A DNA stretch of 64,000 nt from Anthopleura xanthogrammica (lineage: Eukaryota > Cnidaria > Anthozoa > Actiniaria > Actiniidae): the NCBI GenBank assembly GCA_964019055.1, contig OZ025220.1:8802647-8866646 (forward strand). Reading direction: 5' to 3'. Position 1 is the stretch's first letter. Every line of letters starts with the position of its first letter. The position numbers and the translations under genes are program-made. Under the pieces are notes generated by a model. The model did not search any database. It was not told the origin of the DNA and saw only the letters and a list, made by a program, of their open reading frames with translations. Shown here in pieces: positions 26,285-42,000 of the stretch.

Positions 26285-27531
26285 TTCTGATACACACATC
26301 CAATCCATCTCGTGTACATTCTTATCTGATAAACCCATCCAATCAATCTCGTTTACATTCTTATTCTGATGCCCTCATCCAATCTATCTCGTTAAAATCC
26401 TCATTCTGATATACCCATCTAATCCATCTCATGTACATTCTTATTCTGTTATGCCCATCCAATCCATCTCGTGTACATTGTTATTCTGATATGCCCATCC
26501 AATCCATTTCGTGTACATTGTTATTCTGATCAGCCCATCCAATCCATCTCATGTACATTCTTATTCTGTTATGCCCATCCAATCCATCTCGTGTACATTC
26601 TTATTCTGATATGCCCATCCAATCCATCTCGTGTACATTGTTATTCTGATATGCCCATCCAATCCATCTCGTGTACATTCTTATTCTGTTACGGCCATCC
26701 AATCCATCTCGTGTACATTCTTATTCTGATATGCCCATCCAATCCATCTCGTGTACATTCTTATTCTGATATGCCCATCCAATCCATCTCGTGTACATTG
26801 TTATTCTGATACGCCCATCCAATCCATCTCGTTTACATTCTTATTCTGATACACCCATCCAATCCATCTCGTGTACATTGTTATTCTGATATGGCCATCC
26901 AATTCATCTCGTGTACATTCTTATTCTGATACACCCAACTAATCCATCTCGTGTACATTCTTATTCTGATACAGCCATGTAATCTATCTCATGTACATTC
27001 TTCTTCTGTTATGCCAATCCAATTCATCTCGTGTACATTCTTATTCTGATATGCCAATCCAATCAATCTCGTGTACATTCTTATTCTGTTATGAACATCC
27101 AATCCATCTCGTGTACATTCTTATTCTGATATGCCCATCCAATCAATCTCGTGTACATTCTTATTCTGATACGCCCATCCAATCAATCTCGTGTAAATTC
27201 TTATTCTGATATGCCCATCCAATCCATCTCGTGTAAATTCTTATTCTGATATGAACATCCAATCCATCTCGTGTACATTCTTATTCTGTTATGCCCATCC
27301 AATCAATCTCGTGTACATTCTTATTCTGTTATGCCCATCCAATCCATCTCTTGTACATTCTTATTCTGATATGCCCATCCAATCCATCTCGTGTACATTC
27401 TTATTCTGATATGCCCAACCAATCCATCTCGTGTACATTGTTATTCTGATATGCCCATCCAATCCATCTCATGTACATTCTTATTCTGTTATGCCCATCC
27501 AATCCATCTCGTGTATATTCTTATTCTGATA
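26285..27531 (+). repeat. 40-bp minisatellite, segment 5
   Basis: A short block of about 31 monomers between two B spacers. It carries the rare variants CAGCCATGTAATCTATC and TTCTTCTGTTATG that mark equivalent positions in several higher-order copies. Confidence 0.95.
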
Positions 27532-28335
27532 GGAATTTCTAATCTTTTATGTGTAAAGTTTTATACTTTTACTTTATTCCAATTGATGTCGGGTATATCT
27601 TTATTTTTTGATGACTATTATGATTTTGGGCTTTCTTTAGTTTCCTTTTTATAGCCTACTTGAAATTTAGAAACCTCTGAAAAAATTGTGTTTTACCCAA
27701 TCAATAGAATGTAGTATTAACCTATGAAGATCTCAAATTAAAAGTATTAAAATGATGTACGATGATGGATGGCCACTGACAAGAAACAATTTCCAATTAA
27801 ACTTTTTGCAATTATTATTTTTTTTAATATTTTTTAAAATTTAGGGTCAAAGTTACTAAATATAAATATCGTAATAAAAATTATAAGCTAAAAGGTTCAA
27901 ATTCGGCCAAAAAAATTTTTTTTTGGATCCGGATGAAAATTTCTCAAAATTCAGGATTTAGAAACATAAATCACCTTTTAGACGTTAGCCATACTATTGC
28001 TATGCATTATAATTATGCATACCCTTTGAAAAGCTGAAAATTGTACGAAAAAAGTATCCGTTGCGGTTGCAATAAACTGACATCAAGCTCAATCCCTCAG
28101 AGCCGACCTCAGACTACACGATTCGGAATTTAGAAATATAAAGAAACCTCTTGTAATTAAGCTAATTAGATGCATATACAAACTCCAAAGCTATAATTTT
28201 TATAATTAATACACCTTTAAAAAGAAAACATTTGATCAGCATATAACACTTTGATAACAAGTCAACCTTTGATTTAATCTCACATTTTTTCACAATTGTG
28301 TTCCTTCAAGACAATGCATATCGATATTAACCAAT
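27532..28335 (+). repeat. Spacer B, copy 3
   Basis: A third near-identical copy of the short B subfamily, 2051 bp after copy 2. Its right junction, ATTTCTGATACACACATCC, is the same as in copies 1 and 2, so all three come from one insertion-plus-duplication history. Confidence 0.9.
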
Positions 28336-31300
28336 TTCTGATACACACATCCAATCCATCTCGTGTACATTCTTATTCTGATGCCCTCATCCAATCTATC
28401 TCGTTAAAATCCTCATTCTGATATACCCATCTAATCCATCTCATGTACATTCTTATTCTGTTATGCCCATCCAATCCATCTCGTGTACATTGTTATTCTG
28501 ATATGCCCATCCAATCCATTTCGTGTACATTGTTATTCTGATCAGCCCATCCAATCCATCTCATGTACATTCTTATTCTGTTATGCCCATCCAATCCATC
28601 TCGTGTACATTCTTATTCTGATATGCCCATCCAATCCATCTCGTGTACATTGTTATTCTGATATGCCCATCCAATCCATCTCATGTACATTCTTATTCTG
28701 TTATGCCCATCCAATCCATCTCGTGTACATTGTTATTCTGATATGCCCATCCAATCCATTTCGTGTACATTGTTATTCTGATCAGCCCATCCAATCCATC
28801 TCATGTACATTCTTATTCTGTTATGCCCATCCAATCCATCTCGTGTACATTGTTATTCTGATATGCCCATCCAATTCATCTCGTGTACATTGTTATTCTG
28901 ATATGCCCATCCAATCCATCTCATGTACATTCTTATTCTGTTATGCCCATCCAATCCATCTCGTGAACATTGTTATTCTGATATGCCCATCCAATCCATC
29001 TGGTGTACATTGTTATTCTGATATGCCCATCCAATCCATCTCATGTACATTCTTATTCTGTTATGCCCATCCAATCCATCTCGTGTACATTGTTATTCTG
29101 ATATGCCCATCCAATCCATTTCGTGTACATTGTTATTCTGATCAGCCCATCCAATCCATCTCATGTACATTCTTATTCTGTTATGCCCATCCAATCCATC
29201 TCGTGTACATTCTTATTCTGTGACGCCCATCCAAACCATCTCGTGTACATTCTTATTCTGATATGCCCATCCAATCCATCTCGTGTACATTGTTATTCTG
29301 ATATGCCCATCCAATCCATCTCGTGTACATTCTTATTCTTTTACGGCCATCCAATCCATCTCGTGTACATTCTTATTCTGATATGCCCATCCAATCCATC
29401 TCGTGTACATTCTTATTCTGATATGCCCATCCAATCCATCTCGTGTACATTGTTATTCTGATACGCCCATCCAATCCATCTCGTTTACATTCTTATTCTG
29501 ATACACCCATCCAATCCATCTCGTGTACATTGTTATTCTGATATGGCCATCCAATTCATCTCGTGTACATTCTTATTCTGATACACCCAACTAATCCATC
29601 TCGTGTATATTCTTATTCTGATACAGCCATGTAATCTATCTCATGTACATTCTTCTTCTGTTATGCCCATCCAATTCATCTCGTGTACATTCTTATTCTG
29701 ATATGCCAATCCAAACCATCTCGTGTACATTCTTATTCTGTTATGCCCATCCAATCCATCTCTTGTACATTCTTATTCTGTTATGCCCATCCAATCCATC
29801 TCGTGTACATTCTTATTCTGATATGCCCAACCAATCCATCTCGTGTACATTCTTATTCTGATACGCCCATCCAATCAATCTCGTGTACATTCTTATTCTG
29901 TTATGAACATCCAATCCATCTCGTGTACATTCTTATTCTGATATGCCCATCCAATCAATCTCGTGTACATTCTTATTCTGATATGCCCATACAATCCATC
30001 TCGTGTAAATTCTTATTCTGATACGCCCATCCAATCCATCTCGTGTACATTGTTATTCTGATATGAACATCCAATCCATCTCGTGTACATTCTTATTCTG
30101 TTATGCCCATCCAATCCATTTCGTGTACATTCTTATTCTGATACGCCCATCCAATCCATCTCTTGTACATTCTTATTCTGTTATGCCCATCCAATCCATC
30201 TCGTGTACATTCTTATTCTGATACGCCCATCCAATCCATCTCTTGTACATTCTTATTCTGTTATGCCCATCCAATCCATCTCGTGTACATTCTTATTCTG
30301 ATACGCCCATCCAATCCATCTCGTGTACATTCTTATTCTGATACGCCCATCCAATCCATCACGTGTACATTCTTATTCTGATACGCCCATCCAATCCATC
30401 TCTTGTACATTCTTATTCTGTTATGCCCATCCAATCCATCTCTTGTACATTCTTATTCTGTTATGCCCATCCAATCCATCTCGTGTACATTCTTATTCTG
30501 TTATGCCCATCCAATCCATCTCGTGTACATTCTTATTCTGTTATGAACATCCAATCCATCTCGTGTACATTCTTATTCTGATATGCCCATCCAATCCATC
30601 TCGTGTACATTCTTATTCTGTTATGCCCATCCAATCCATCTCGTGTACATTCTTATTCTGATATGCCCAACCAATCCATCTCGTGTACATTCTTATTCTG
30701 TTATGCCCATCCAATCCATCTCGTGTAAATTCTTATTCTGATATGAACATCCAATCCATCTCTTGTACATTCTTATTCTGTTATGAACATCCAATCAATC
30801 TCGTGTACATTCTTATTCTGTTATGAACATCCAATCAATCTCGTGTACATTCTTATTCTGTTATGAACATCCAATCAATCTCGTGTACATTCTTATTCTG
30901 TTATGAACATCCAATCAATCTCGTGTAAATTCTTATTCTGTTATGAACATCCAATCAATCTCGTGTACATTATTATTCTGTTATGAACATCCAATCAATC
31001 TCGTGTACATTCTTATTCTGTTATGAACATCCAATCAATCTCGTGTACATTCTTATTCTGTTATGAACATCCAATCCATCTCGTGTACATTCTTATTCTG
31101 ATATGCCCATCCAATCCATCTCGTGTACATTCTTATTCTGATATGCCCAACGAATCCATCTCGTGTAAATTCTTATTCTGTTATGCCCATCCAATCCATC
31201 TCGTGTACATTCTTATTCTGATATGCCCAACCAATCCATCTCGTGTACATTCTTATTCTGTTATGCCCATCCAATCCATCTCGTGTAAATTCTTATTCTG

Positions 31301-34300
31301 ATATGAACATCCAATCCATCTCGTGTAAATTCTTATTCTGTTATGAACATCCAATCAATCTCGTGTACATTCTTATTCTGATATGCCCATCCAATCCATC
31401 TCGTGTACATTCTTATTCTGATATGCCCATCCAATCCATCTCGTGTACATTCTTATTCTGTTATGAACATCCAATCAATCTCGTGTACATTCTTATTCTG
31501 TTATGAACATCCAATCTATCTCGTGTACATTCTTATTCTGATATGCCCAACCAATCCATCTCGTGTACATTCTTATTCTGTTATGCCCATCCAATCCATC
31601 TCGTGTAAATTCTTATTCTGATATGCCCATCCAATCCATCTCGTGTAAATTCTTATTCTGTTATGAACATCCAATCAATCTCGTGTACATTCTTATTCTG
31701 TTATGAACATCCAATCAATCTCGTGTAAATTCTTATTCTGTTATGAACATCCAATCAATCTCGTGTACATTATTATTCTGTTATGAACATCCAATCAATC
31801 TCGTGTACATTCTTATTCTGTTATGAACATCCAATCAATCTCGTGTACATTCTTATTCTGTTATGAACATCCAATCTATCTCGTGTACATTCTTATTCTG
31901 ATATGCCCATCCAATCCATCTCGTGTACATTCTTATTCTGATATGCCCATCCAATCCATCTCGTGTACATTGTTATTCTGATACGCCCATCCAATCCATC
32001 TCGTTTACATTCTTATTCTGATACACCCATCCAATCCATCTCGTGTACATTGTTATTCTGATATGGCCATCCAATTCATCTCGTGTACATTCTTATTCTG
32101 ATACACCCAACTAATCCATCTCGTGTATATTCTTATTCTGATACAGCCATGTAATCTATCTCATGTACATTCGTCTTCTGTTATGCCCATCCAATTCATC
32201 TCGTGTACATTCTTATTCTGATATGCCAATCCAAACCATCTCGTGTACATTCTTATTCTGTTATGCCCATCCAATCCATCTCTTGTACATTCTTATTCTG
32301 TTATGCCCATCCAATCCATCTCGTGTACATTCTTATTCTGATATGCCCAACCAATCCATCTCGTGTACATTCTTATTCTGATACGCCCATCCAATCAATC
32401 TCGTGTACATTCTTATTCTGTTATGAACATCCAATCCATCTCGTGTACATTCTTATTCTGATATGCCCATCCAATCAATCTCGTGTACATTCTTATTCTG
32501 ATATGCCCATACAATCCATCTCGTGTACATTCTTATTCTGATACGCCCATCCAATCCATCTCGTGTACATTCTTATTCTGATATGAACATCCAATCCATC
32601 TCGTGTACATTCTTATTCTGTTATGCCCATCCAATCCATTTCGTGTACATTCTTATTCTGATACGCCCATCCAATCCATCTCTTGTACATTCTTATTCTG
32701 TTATGCCCATCCAATCCATTTCGTGTACATTCTTATTCTGATACGCCCATCCAATCCATCTCTTGTACATTCTTATTCTGTTATGCCCATCCAATCCATC
32801 TCGTGTACATTCTTATTCTGATACGCCCATCCAATCCATCTCGTGTACATTCTTATTCTGATACGCCCATCCAATCCATCTCGTGTACATTCTTATTCTG
32901 ATACGCCCATCCAATCCATCACGTGTACATTCTTATTCTGATACGCCCATCCAATCCATCTCTTGTACATTCTTATTCTGTTATGCCCATCCAATCCATC
33001 TCTTGTACATTCTTATTCTGTTATGCCCATCCAATCCATCTCGTGTACATTCTTATTCTGTTATGCCCATCCAATCCATCTCGTGTACATTCTTATTCTG
33101 TTATGAACATCCAATCCATCTCGTGTACATTCTTATTCTGATATGCCCATCCAATCCATCTCGTGTACATTCTTATTCTGTTATGCCCATCCAATCCATC
33201 TCGTGTACATTCTTATTCTGTTATGCCCAACCAATCCATCTCGTGTACATTCTTATTCTGTTATGCCCATCCAATCCATCTCGTGTACATTCTTATTCTG
33301 ATATGCCCAACGAATCCATCTCGTGTAAATTCTTATTCTGTTATGCCCATCCAATCCATCTCGTGTACATTCTTATTCTGATATGCCCAACCAATCCATC
33401 TCGTGTACATTCTTATTCTGTTATGCCCATCCAATCCATCTCGTGTAAATTCTTATTCTGATATGAACATCCAATCCATCTCGTGTAAATTCTTATTCTG
33501 TTATGAACATCCAATCAATCTCGTGTACATTCTTATTCTGATATGCCCATCCAATCCATCTCGTGTACATTCTTATTCTGATATGCCCATCCAATCCATC
33601 TCGTGTACATTCTTATTCTGTTATGAACATCCAATCAATCTCGTGTACATTCTTATTCTGTTATGAACATCCAATCTATCTCGTGTACATTCTTATTCTG
33701 ATATGCCCAACCAATCCATCTCGTGTACATTCTTATTCTGTTATGCCCATCCAATCCATCTCGTGTAAATTCTTATTCTGATATGCCCATCCAATCCATC
33801 TCGTGTAAATTCTTATTCTGTTATGAACATCCAATCAATCTCGTGTACATTCTTATTCTGTTATGAACATCCAATCAATCTCGTGTAAATTCTTATTCTG
33901 TTATGAACATCCAATCAATCTCGTGTACATTATTATTCTGTTATGAACATCCAATCAATCTCGTGTACATTCTTATTCTGTTATGAACATCCAATCAATC
34001 TCGTGTACATTCTTATTCTGTTATGAACATCCAATCTATCTCGTGTACATTCTTATTCTGATATGCCCATCCAATCCATCTCGTGTACATTCTTATTCTG
34101 ATATGCCCATCCAATCCATCTCGTGTACATTGTTATTCTGATACGCCCATCCAATCCATCTCGTTTACATTCTTATTCTGATACACCCATCCAATCCATC
34201 TCGTGTACATTGTTATTCTGATATGGCCATCCAATTCATCTCGTGTACATTCTTATTCTGATACACCCAACTAATCCATCTCGTGTATATTCTTATTCTG

Positions 34301-37300
34301 ATACAGCCATGTAATCTATCTCATGTACATTCGTCTTCTGTTATGCCCATCCAATTCATCTCGTGTACATTCTTATTCTGATATGCCAATCCAAACCATC
34401 TCGTGTACATTCTTATTCTGTTATGCCCATCCAATCCATCTCTTGTACATTCTTATTCTGTTATGCCCATCCAATCCATCTCGTGTACATTCTTATTCTG
34501 ATATGCCCAACCAATCCATCTCGTGTACATTCTTATTCTGATACGCCCATCCAATCAATCTCGTGTACATTCTTATTCTGTTATGAACATCCAATCCATC
34601 TCGTGTACATTCTTATTCTGATATGCCCATCCAATCAATCTCGTGTACATTCTTATTCTGATATGCCCATACAATCCATCTCGTGTACATTCTTATTCTG
34701 ATACGCCCATCCAATCCATCTCGTGTACATTCTTATTCTGATATGAACATCCAATCCATCTCGTGTACATTCTTATTCTGTTATGCCCATCCAATCCATT
34801 TCGTGTACATTCTTATTCTGATACGCCCATCCAATCCATCTCTTGTACATTCTTATTCTGTTATGCCCATCCAATCCATTTCGTGTACATTCTTATTCTG
34901 ATACGCCCATCCAATCCATCTCTTGTACATTCTTATTCTGTTATGCCCATCCAATCCATCTCGTGTACATTCTTATTCTGATACGCCCATCCAATCCATC
35001 TCGTGTACATTCTTATTCTGATACGCCCATCCAATCCATCTCGTGTACATTCTTATTCTGATACGCCCATCCAATCCATCACGTGTACATTCTTATTCTG
35101 ATACGCCCATCCAATCCATCTCTTGTACATTCTTATTCTGTTATGCCCATCCAATCCATCTCTTGTACATTCTTATTCTGTTATGCCCATCCAATCCATC
35201 TCGTGTACATTCTTATTCTGTTATGCCCATCCAATCCATCTCGTGTACATTCTTATTCTGTTATGAACATCCAATCCATCTCGTGTACATTCTTATTCTG
35301 ATATGCCCATCCAATCCATCTCGTGTACATTCTTATTCTGTTATGCCCATCCAATCCATCTCGTGTACATTCTTATTCTGTTATGCCCAACCAATCCATC
35401 TCGTGTACATTCTTATTCTGTTATGCCCATCCAATCCATCTCGTCTAAATTCTTATTCTGATATGAACATCCAATCCATCTCTTGTACATTCTTATTCTG
35501 TTATGAACATCCAATCAATCTCGTGTACATTCTTATTCTGTTATGAACATCCAATCAATCTCGTGTACATTCTTATTCTGTTATGAACATCCAATCAATC
35601 TCTTGTACATTCTTATTCTGTTATGAACATCCAATCAATCTCGTGTAAATTCTTATTCTGTTATGAACATCCAATCAATCTCGTGTACATTATTATTCTG
35701 TTATGAACATCCAATCAATCTCGTGTACATTCTTATTCTGTTATTAACATCCAATCAATCTCGTGTACATTCTTATTCTGTTATGAACATCCAATCCATC
35801 TCGTGTACATTCTTATTCTGATATGCCCATCCAATCCATCTCGTGTACATTCTTATTCTGATACGCCCATCCAATCCATCTCGTGTACATTCTTATTCTG
35901 ATATGCCCATCCAATCCATCTCGTGTACATTCTTATTCTGTTATGCCCATCCAATCAATCTCGTGTACATTCTTATTCTGTTATGCCCATCCAATCCATC
36001 TCTTGTACATTCTTATTCTGATATGCCCATCCAATCCATCTCGTGTACATTCTTATTCTGTTATGCCCATCCAATCCATCTCGTGTAAATTCTTATTCTG
36101 ATATGAACATCCAATCCATCTCTTGTACATTCTTATTCTGTTATGAACATCCAATCAATCTCGTGTACATTCTTATTCTGTTATGAACATCCAATCAATC
36201 TCGTGTACATTCTTATTCTGTTATGAACATCCAATCAATCTCGTGTACATTCTTATTCTGTTATGAACATCCAATCAATCTCGTGTAAATTCTTATTCTG
36301 TTATGAACATCCAATCAATCTCGTGTACATTATTATTCTGTTATGAACATCCAATCAATCTCGTGTACATTCTTATTCTGTTATTAACATCCAATCAATC
36401 TCGTGTACATTCTTATTCTGTTATGAACATCCAATCCATCTCGTGTACATTCTTATTCTGATATGCCCATCCAATCCATCTCGTGTACATTCTTATTCTG
36501 ATACGCCCATCCAATCCATCTCGTGTACATTCTTATTCTGATATGCCCATCCAATCCATCTCGTGTACATTCTTATTCTGTTATGCCCATCCAATCAATC
36601 TCGTGTACATTCTTATTCTGTTATGCCCATCCAATCCATCTCTTGTACATTCTTATTCTGATATGCCCATCCAATCCATCTCGTGTACATTCTTATTCTG
36701 ATATGCCCATCCAATCCATCTCATGTACATTCTTATTCTGTTATGCCCAACCAATCCATCTCGTGTAAATTCTTATTCTGTTATGCCCATCCAATCCATC
36801 TCGTGTACATTCTTATTCTGATACGCCCATCCAATCCATCTCGTGTACATTCTTATTCTGATATGCCCATCCAATCCATCTCATGTACATTCTTATTCTG
36901 TTATGCCCAACCAATCCATCTCGTGTAAATTCTTATTCTGATATGAACATCCAATCCATCTCGTGTAAATTCTTATTCTGTTATGAACATCCAATCAATC
37001 TCGTGTACATTCTTATTCTGTTATGAACATCCAATCCATCTCGTGTAAATTCTTATTCTGTTATGCCCATCCAATCAATCTCGTGTACATTCTTATTCTG
37101 TTATGCCCATCCAATCGATCTCGTGTACATTCTTATTCTGATATGAACATCCAATCAATCTCGTGTACATTCTTATTCTGTTATGCCCAACCAATCCATC
37201 TCGTGTACATTCTTATTCTGATATGAACATCCAATCAATCTCGTGTACATTCTTATTCTGATATGAACATCCAATCAATCTCGTGTACATTCTTATTCTG

Positions 37301-40300
37301 ATATGAACATCCAATCGATCTCGTGTACATTCTTATTCTGATATGAACATCCAATCAATCTCGTGTACATTCTTATTCTGTTATGCCCATCCAATCGATC
37401 TCGTGTACATTCTTATTCTGATATGAACATCCAATCGATCTCGTGTACATTCTTATTCTGTTATGAACATCCAATCCATCTCGTGTACATTCTTATTCTG
37501 TTATGCCCAACCAATCCATCTCGTGTACATTCTTATTCTGTTATGCCCAACCAATCCATCTCGTGTACATTCTTATTCTTTTATGCCCAACCAATCCATC
37601 TCGTGTACATTCTTATTCTGATATGCCCATCCAATCCATCTCGTGTACATTCTTATTCTGTTATGCCCAACCAATCCATCTCGTGTACATTCTTATTCTG
37701 ATATGAACATTTAATCCATCTCGTGTACATTCTTATTCTGATATGAACATCCAATCCATCTCGTGTACATTCTTATTCTGATATGAACATCCAATCCATC
37801 TCGTGTACATTCTTATTCTGATATGAACATCCAATCCATCTCGTGTACATTCTTATTCTGATATGCCCATCCAATCCATCTCGTGTACATTCTTATTCTG
37901 ATACGCCCATCCAATCCATCTCGTGTACATTCTTATTCTGATATGCCCATCCAATCCATCTCGTGTACATTCTTATTCTGTTATGCCCATCCAATCAATC
38001 TCGTGTACATTCTTATTCTGTTATGCCCATCCAATCCATCTCTTGTACATTCTTATTCTGATATGCCCATCCAATCCATCTCGTGTACATTCTTATTCTG
38101 ATATGCCCATCCAATCCATCTCATGTAGATTCTTATTCTGTTATGCCCAACCAATCCATCTCGTGTAAATTCTTATTCTGTTATGCCCATCCAATCCATC
38201 TCGTGTACATTCTTATTCTGATACGCCCATCCAATCCATCTCGTGTACATTCTTATTCTGATATGCCCATCCAATCCATCTCATGTACATTCTTATTCTG
38301 TTATGCCCAACCAATCCATCTCGTGTAAATTCTTATTCTGTTATGCCCAACCAATCCATCTCGTGTACATTCTTATTCTGTTATGCCCAACCAATCCATC
38401 TCGTGTACATTCTTATTCTGATATGCCCATCCAATCCATCTCGTGTACATTCTTATTCTGTTATGCCCAACCAATCCATCTCGTGTACATTCTTATTCTG
38501 ATATGAACATTTAATCCATCTCGTGTACATTCTTATTCTGATATGAACATCCAATCCATCTCGTGTACATTCTTATTCTGATATGAACATCCAATCCATC
38601 TCGTGTACATTCTTATTCTGATATGAACATCCAATCCATCTCGTGTACATTCTTATTCTGATATGCCCATCCAATCTATCTCGTGTACATTCTTATTCTG
38701 TTATGCCCATCCAATCTATCTCGTGTACATTCTTATTCTGATATGCCCATCCAATCTATCTCGTGTACATTCTTATTCTGTTATGAACATCCAATCCATC
38801 TCGTGTACATTCTTATTCTGATACACCCATCCAATCCATATCGTGTACATTCTTATTCTGATACACCCATCCAATCCATATCGTGTACATTCTTATTCTG
38901 ATATGAACATCCAATCTATCTCGTGTACATTCTTATTCTGATATGCCCAACCAATCCATCTCGTGTACATTCTTATTCTGATATGCCCATCCAATCTATC
39001 TCGTGTACATTCTTATTCTGTTATGAACATCCAATCCATCTTGTGTACATTCTTATTCTGATACACCCATCCAATCCATCTCGTGTACATTCTTATTCTG
39101 TTATGCCCATCCAATCCATCTCGTGTACATTCTTATTCTGATATGAACATCCAATCTATCTCGTGTACATTCTTATTCTGATATGCCCAACCAATCCATC
39201 TCGTGTACATTCTTATTCTGATATGCCCATCCAATCTATCTCGTGTACATTCTTATTCTGTTATGAACATCCAATCCATCTCATGTACATTCTTATTCTG
39301 TTATGCCCATCCAATCCATCTCGTGTAAATTCTTATTCTGATACGCCCATCCAATCCATCTCGTGTACATTCTTATTCTGATATGCCCATCCAATCTATC
39401 TCGTGTACATTCTTATTCTGATATGCCCATCCAATCTATCTCGTGTACATTCTTATTCTGATATGAACATCCAATCCATCTCATGTACATTCTTATTCTG
39501 TTATGCCCAACCAATCCATCTCGTGTACATTCTTATTCTGTTATGAACATCCAATCCATCTCGTGTACATTCTTATTCTGTTATGCCCATCCAATCTATC
39601 TCGTGTACATTCTTATTCTGTTATGAACATCCAATCCATCTCGTGTACATTCTTATTCTGATACACCCATCCAATCCATCTCGTGTACATTCTTATTCTG
39701 TTATGCCCATCCAATCCATCTCGTGTACATTCTTATTCTGATATGAACATCCAATCCATCTCGTGTAAATTCTTATTCTGATATGCCCAACCAATCAATC
39801 TCGTGTACATTCTTATTCTGTTATGCCCATCCAATCAATCTCGTGTACATTCTTATTCTGTTATGCCCAACCAATCAATCTCGTGTACATTGTTATTCTG
39901 ATATGCCCATCCAATCCATCTCGTGTACATTGTTATTCTGTTATGCCCAACCAATCCATCTCGTGTACATTCTTATTCTGTTATGAACATCCAATCCATC
40001 TCGTGTACATTCTTATTCTGTTATGAACATCCAATCCATCTCGTGTACATTCTTATTCTGATATGAACATCCAATCCATCTCATGTACATTCTTATTCTG
40101 ATATGCCCATCCAATCCATCTCGTGTACATTCTTATTCTGATATGCCCATCCAATCCATCTCGTGTACATTCTTATTCTGATACACCCATCCAATCAATC
40201 TCGTGTAAATTCTTATTCTGATACACCCATCCAATCCATCTCGTGTAAATTCTTATTCTGATATGAACATCCAATCCATCTCGTGTACATTCTTATTCTG

Positions 40301-40696
40301 TTATGAACATCCAATCCATCTCGTGTACATTCTTATTCTGTTATGAACATCCAATCCATCTCGTGTACATTCTTATTCTGTTATGAACATCCAATCCATC
40401 TCGTGTACATTCTTATTCTGATATGCCCATCCAATCCATCTCGTGTACATTCTTATTCTGATATGCCCATCCAATCCATCTGGTGTACATTGTTATTCTG
40501 ATACGCCCATCCAATCCATCTCGTGTACATTCTTATTCTGTTATGCCCATCCAATCCATCTTGTGTACATTCTTATTCTGTTATGCCCATCCAATCCATC
40601 TCGTGTACATTCTTATTCTGTTATGCCCATCCAATCCATCTCGTGTACATTCTTATTCTGATACACCCATCCAATCCATCTCTTGTACATTCTTAT
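28336..40696 (+). repeat. 40-bp minisatellite, segment 6 (largest)
   Basis: The longest uninterrupted block, about 12.4 kb. The TTATGCCC and TTATGAACATCC variants dominate after about 29.7 kb. A 2160-bp unit (54 monomers) is duplicated: 31.2-33.2 kb recurs at 33.4-35.4 kb. Part of it recurs at 2520 bp (29643 and 32163). Further 640-bp (35843/36483) and 1400-bp (36483/37883) copies follow. Because CTGTTA replaces the TGA-containing CTGATA, this block shows long but meaningless open frames. Confidence 0.96.
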
Positions 40697-42000
40697 TATT
40701 ATTTCTTTTTTTACAAGTAGCAATTTAAAAATGCATTAAAACGGAAGAAAGTTAAAGAACCTCATTCCAAAGAAGTTTGTCCGTCCATTCATTCATTCAT
40801 ACATTCATTCACTCATTCACTCATTCACTCATTCATCCATTCATTCATTTATTTATTCATTCATTCATTCTTTCATTTATTCATTCATTCTTTTATTCAT
40901 TCTTTCTTTCATTAATCATATTTATTTATCTTATTTTATATAGTTTATTTATATTTATCTTAGGTCCTATCTATTGGTTTAAACCGTACATAAGTGTTCC
41001 TAAGTTCTTTTGCTCGCGCTTTATTTTCTACAGTGCGCGCTCTGTCTCTTTCTTGTTAGGTTCGTTTAGATCTGTTTATACACGTAGATCGTATTGTTTC
41101 TCTGATTGGTCCTTATATTCGTAAAACGCAAATCGCACGCGCATATAGTCATTAAATAATTTGAATCGTTGTAAAACATACTTTTCGTCATGATGATGCA
41201 CTAGAAGTGCGAAAGCTCGGTATTATATTAAAAAATAGTGGAAGAAACAAACGTAAACAATATGGTTATTCCCACTTACAATAACATTTTAGACAGACTT
41301 TCAATCGTTTGCATTTGTTTGATTCTTTGTTATGTATTTTTTTCAAGAGATCATAATTGTTCTATACGCATGCGCATGCTTGATGTACATTCGCATATCT
41401 CACTTGATGTCAAAACAATTTCTCCTGTCAAAAGTATTTTGAAAGAAAAGACAATAAAATATCAATGCTTACTTAATTCTAACCTGATCGCTGTATACAA
41501 CGTCGCTGGGTTTTTCAAAAAACCCATCCCACATGGAACGAAGGAATAATAGCGTCAAAACCATCAGCAATACAAGCGACATTCCGGGTGTGCTGATCAT
41601 TGCAAGGGGTTATTCATCTACGGTCTAGGGGCCGACTAACCTCTCCCTTAGGCTTCGGCTGAGCTACCTGGTCAGTCAGTAATGTCCTCCCGGGATAGCG
41701 GTGTTGGGGCCGAAATCTCCAGCTTAGCCGTAAGTCCATACGATGCTTCAGCAATCGATGTCTGGAAGTATGGTCCTGGTTAATCAAACATTTTAAATTT
41801 AGTATAAGAAAAATACAAATTATAAAATATAAAAGTATTAATGATGTGATTTTTCTTCAGAATTAAAAAAAAGTAATGCTTTTTCGAGTATATCAAAGGT
41901 ATTGATCAGGAATAGCTATTTTTTTTTTCTCCAGACAAGTTAAGGAAAAAGTAAAGTTATACACATTGACACGATGGCAATCCTATGCAACTTTTCTAAT
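40697..42000 (+). repeat. Spacer A, copy 3, with a unique 5' part
   Basis: About 40697-41304 is unlike the other A spacers. It contains a (CATT)n-type microsatellite at about 40786-40918, then TTTATATTTATC-rich sequence and a less AT-rich stretch with GTGCGCGCTCTG. From about 41305 it joins the standard A sequence, including the CATGCGCATGC motif and the GC-rich core at 41547-41786. Either A3 kept older left-hand sequence or a rearrangement replaced it. Confidence 0.8.
40786..40918. repeat. (CATT)n-type tetranucleotide repeat
   Basis: An imperfect run of CATT/CACT/TATT units on the plus strand inside spacer A3. It is absent from the other A spacers. Confidence 0.85.

Noticed and set aside
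28483..29223. A 246-aa open frame in the satellite (also 32883-33461 and many 72-112 aa frames)
   Set aside because: Three 40-bp units make 120 bp, so any frame gives a 40-residue periodic peptide. Frames stay open where CTGTTA replaces CTGATA and close at ordinary monomers. The same peptide appears in all three frames, which is the mark of a repeat and not a protein.
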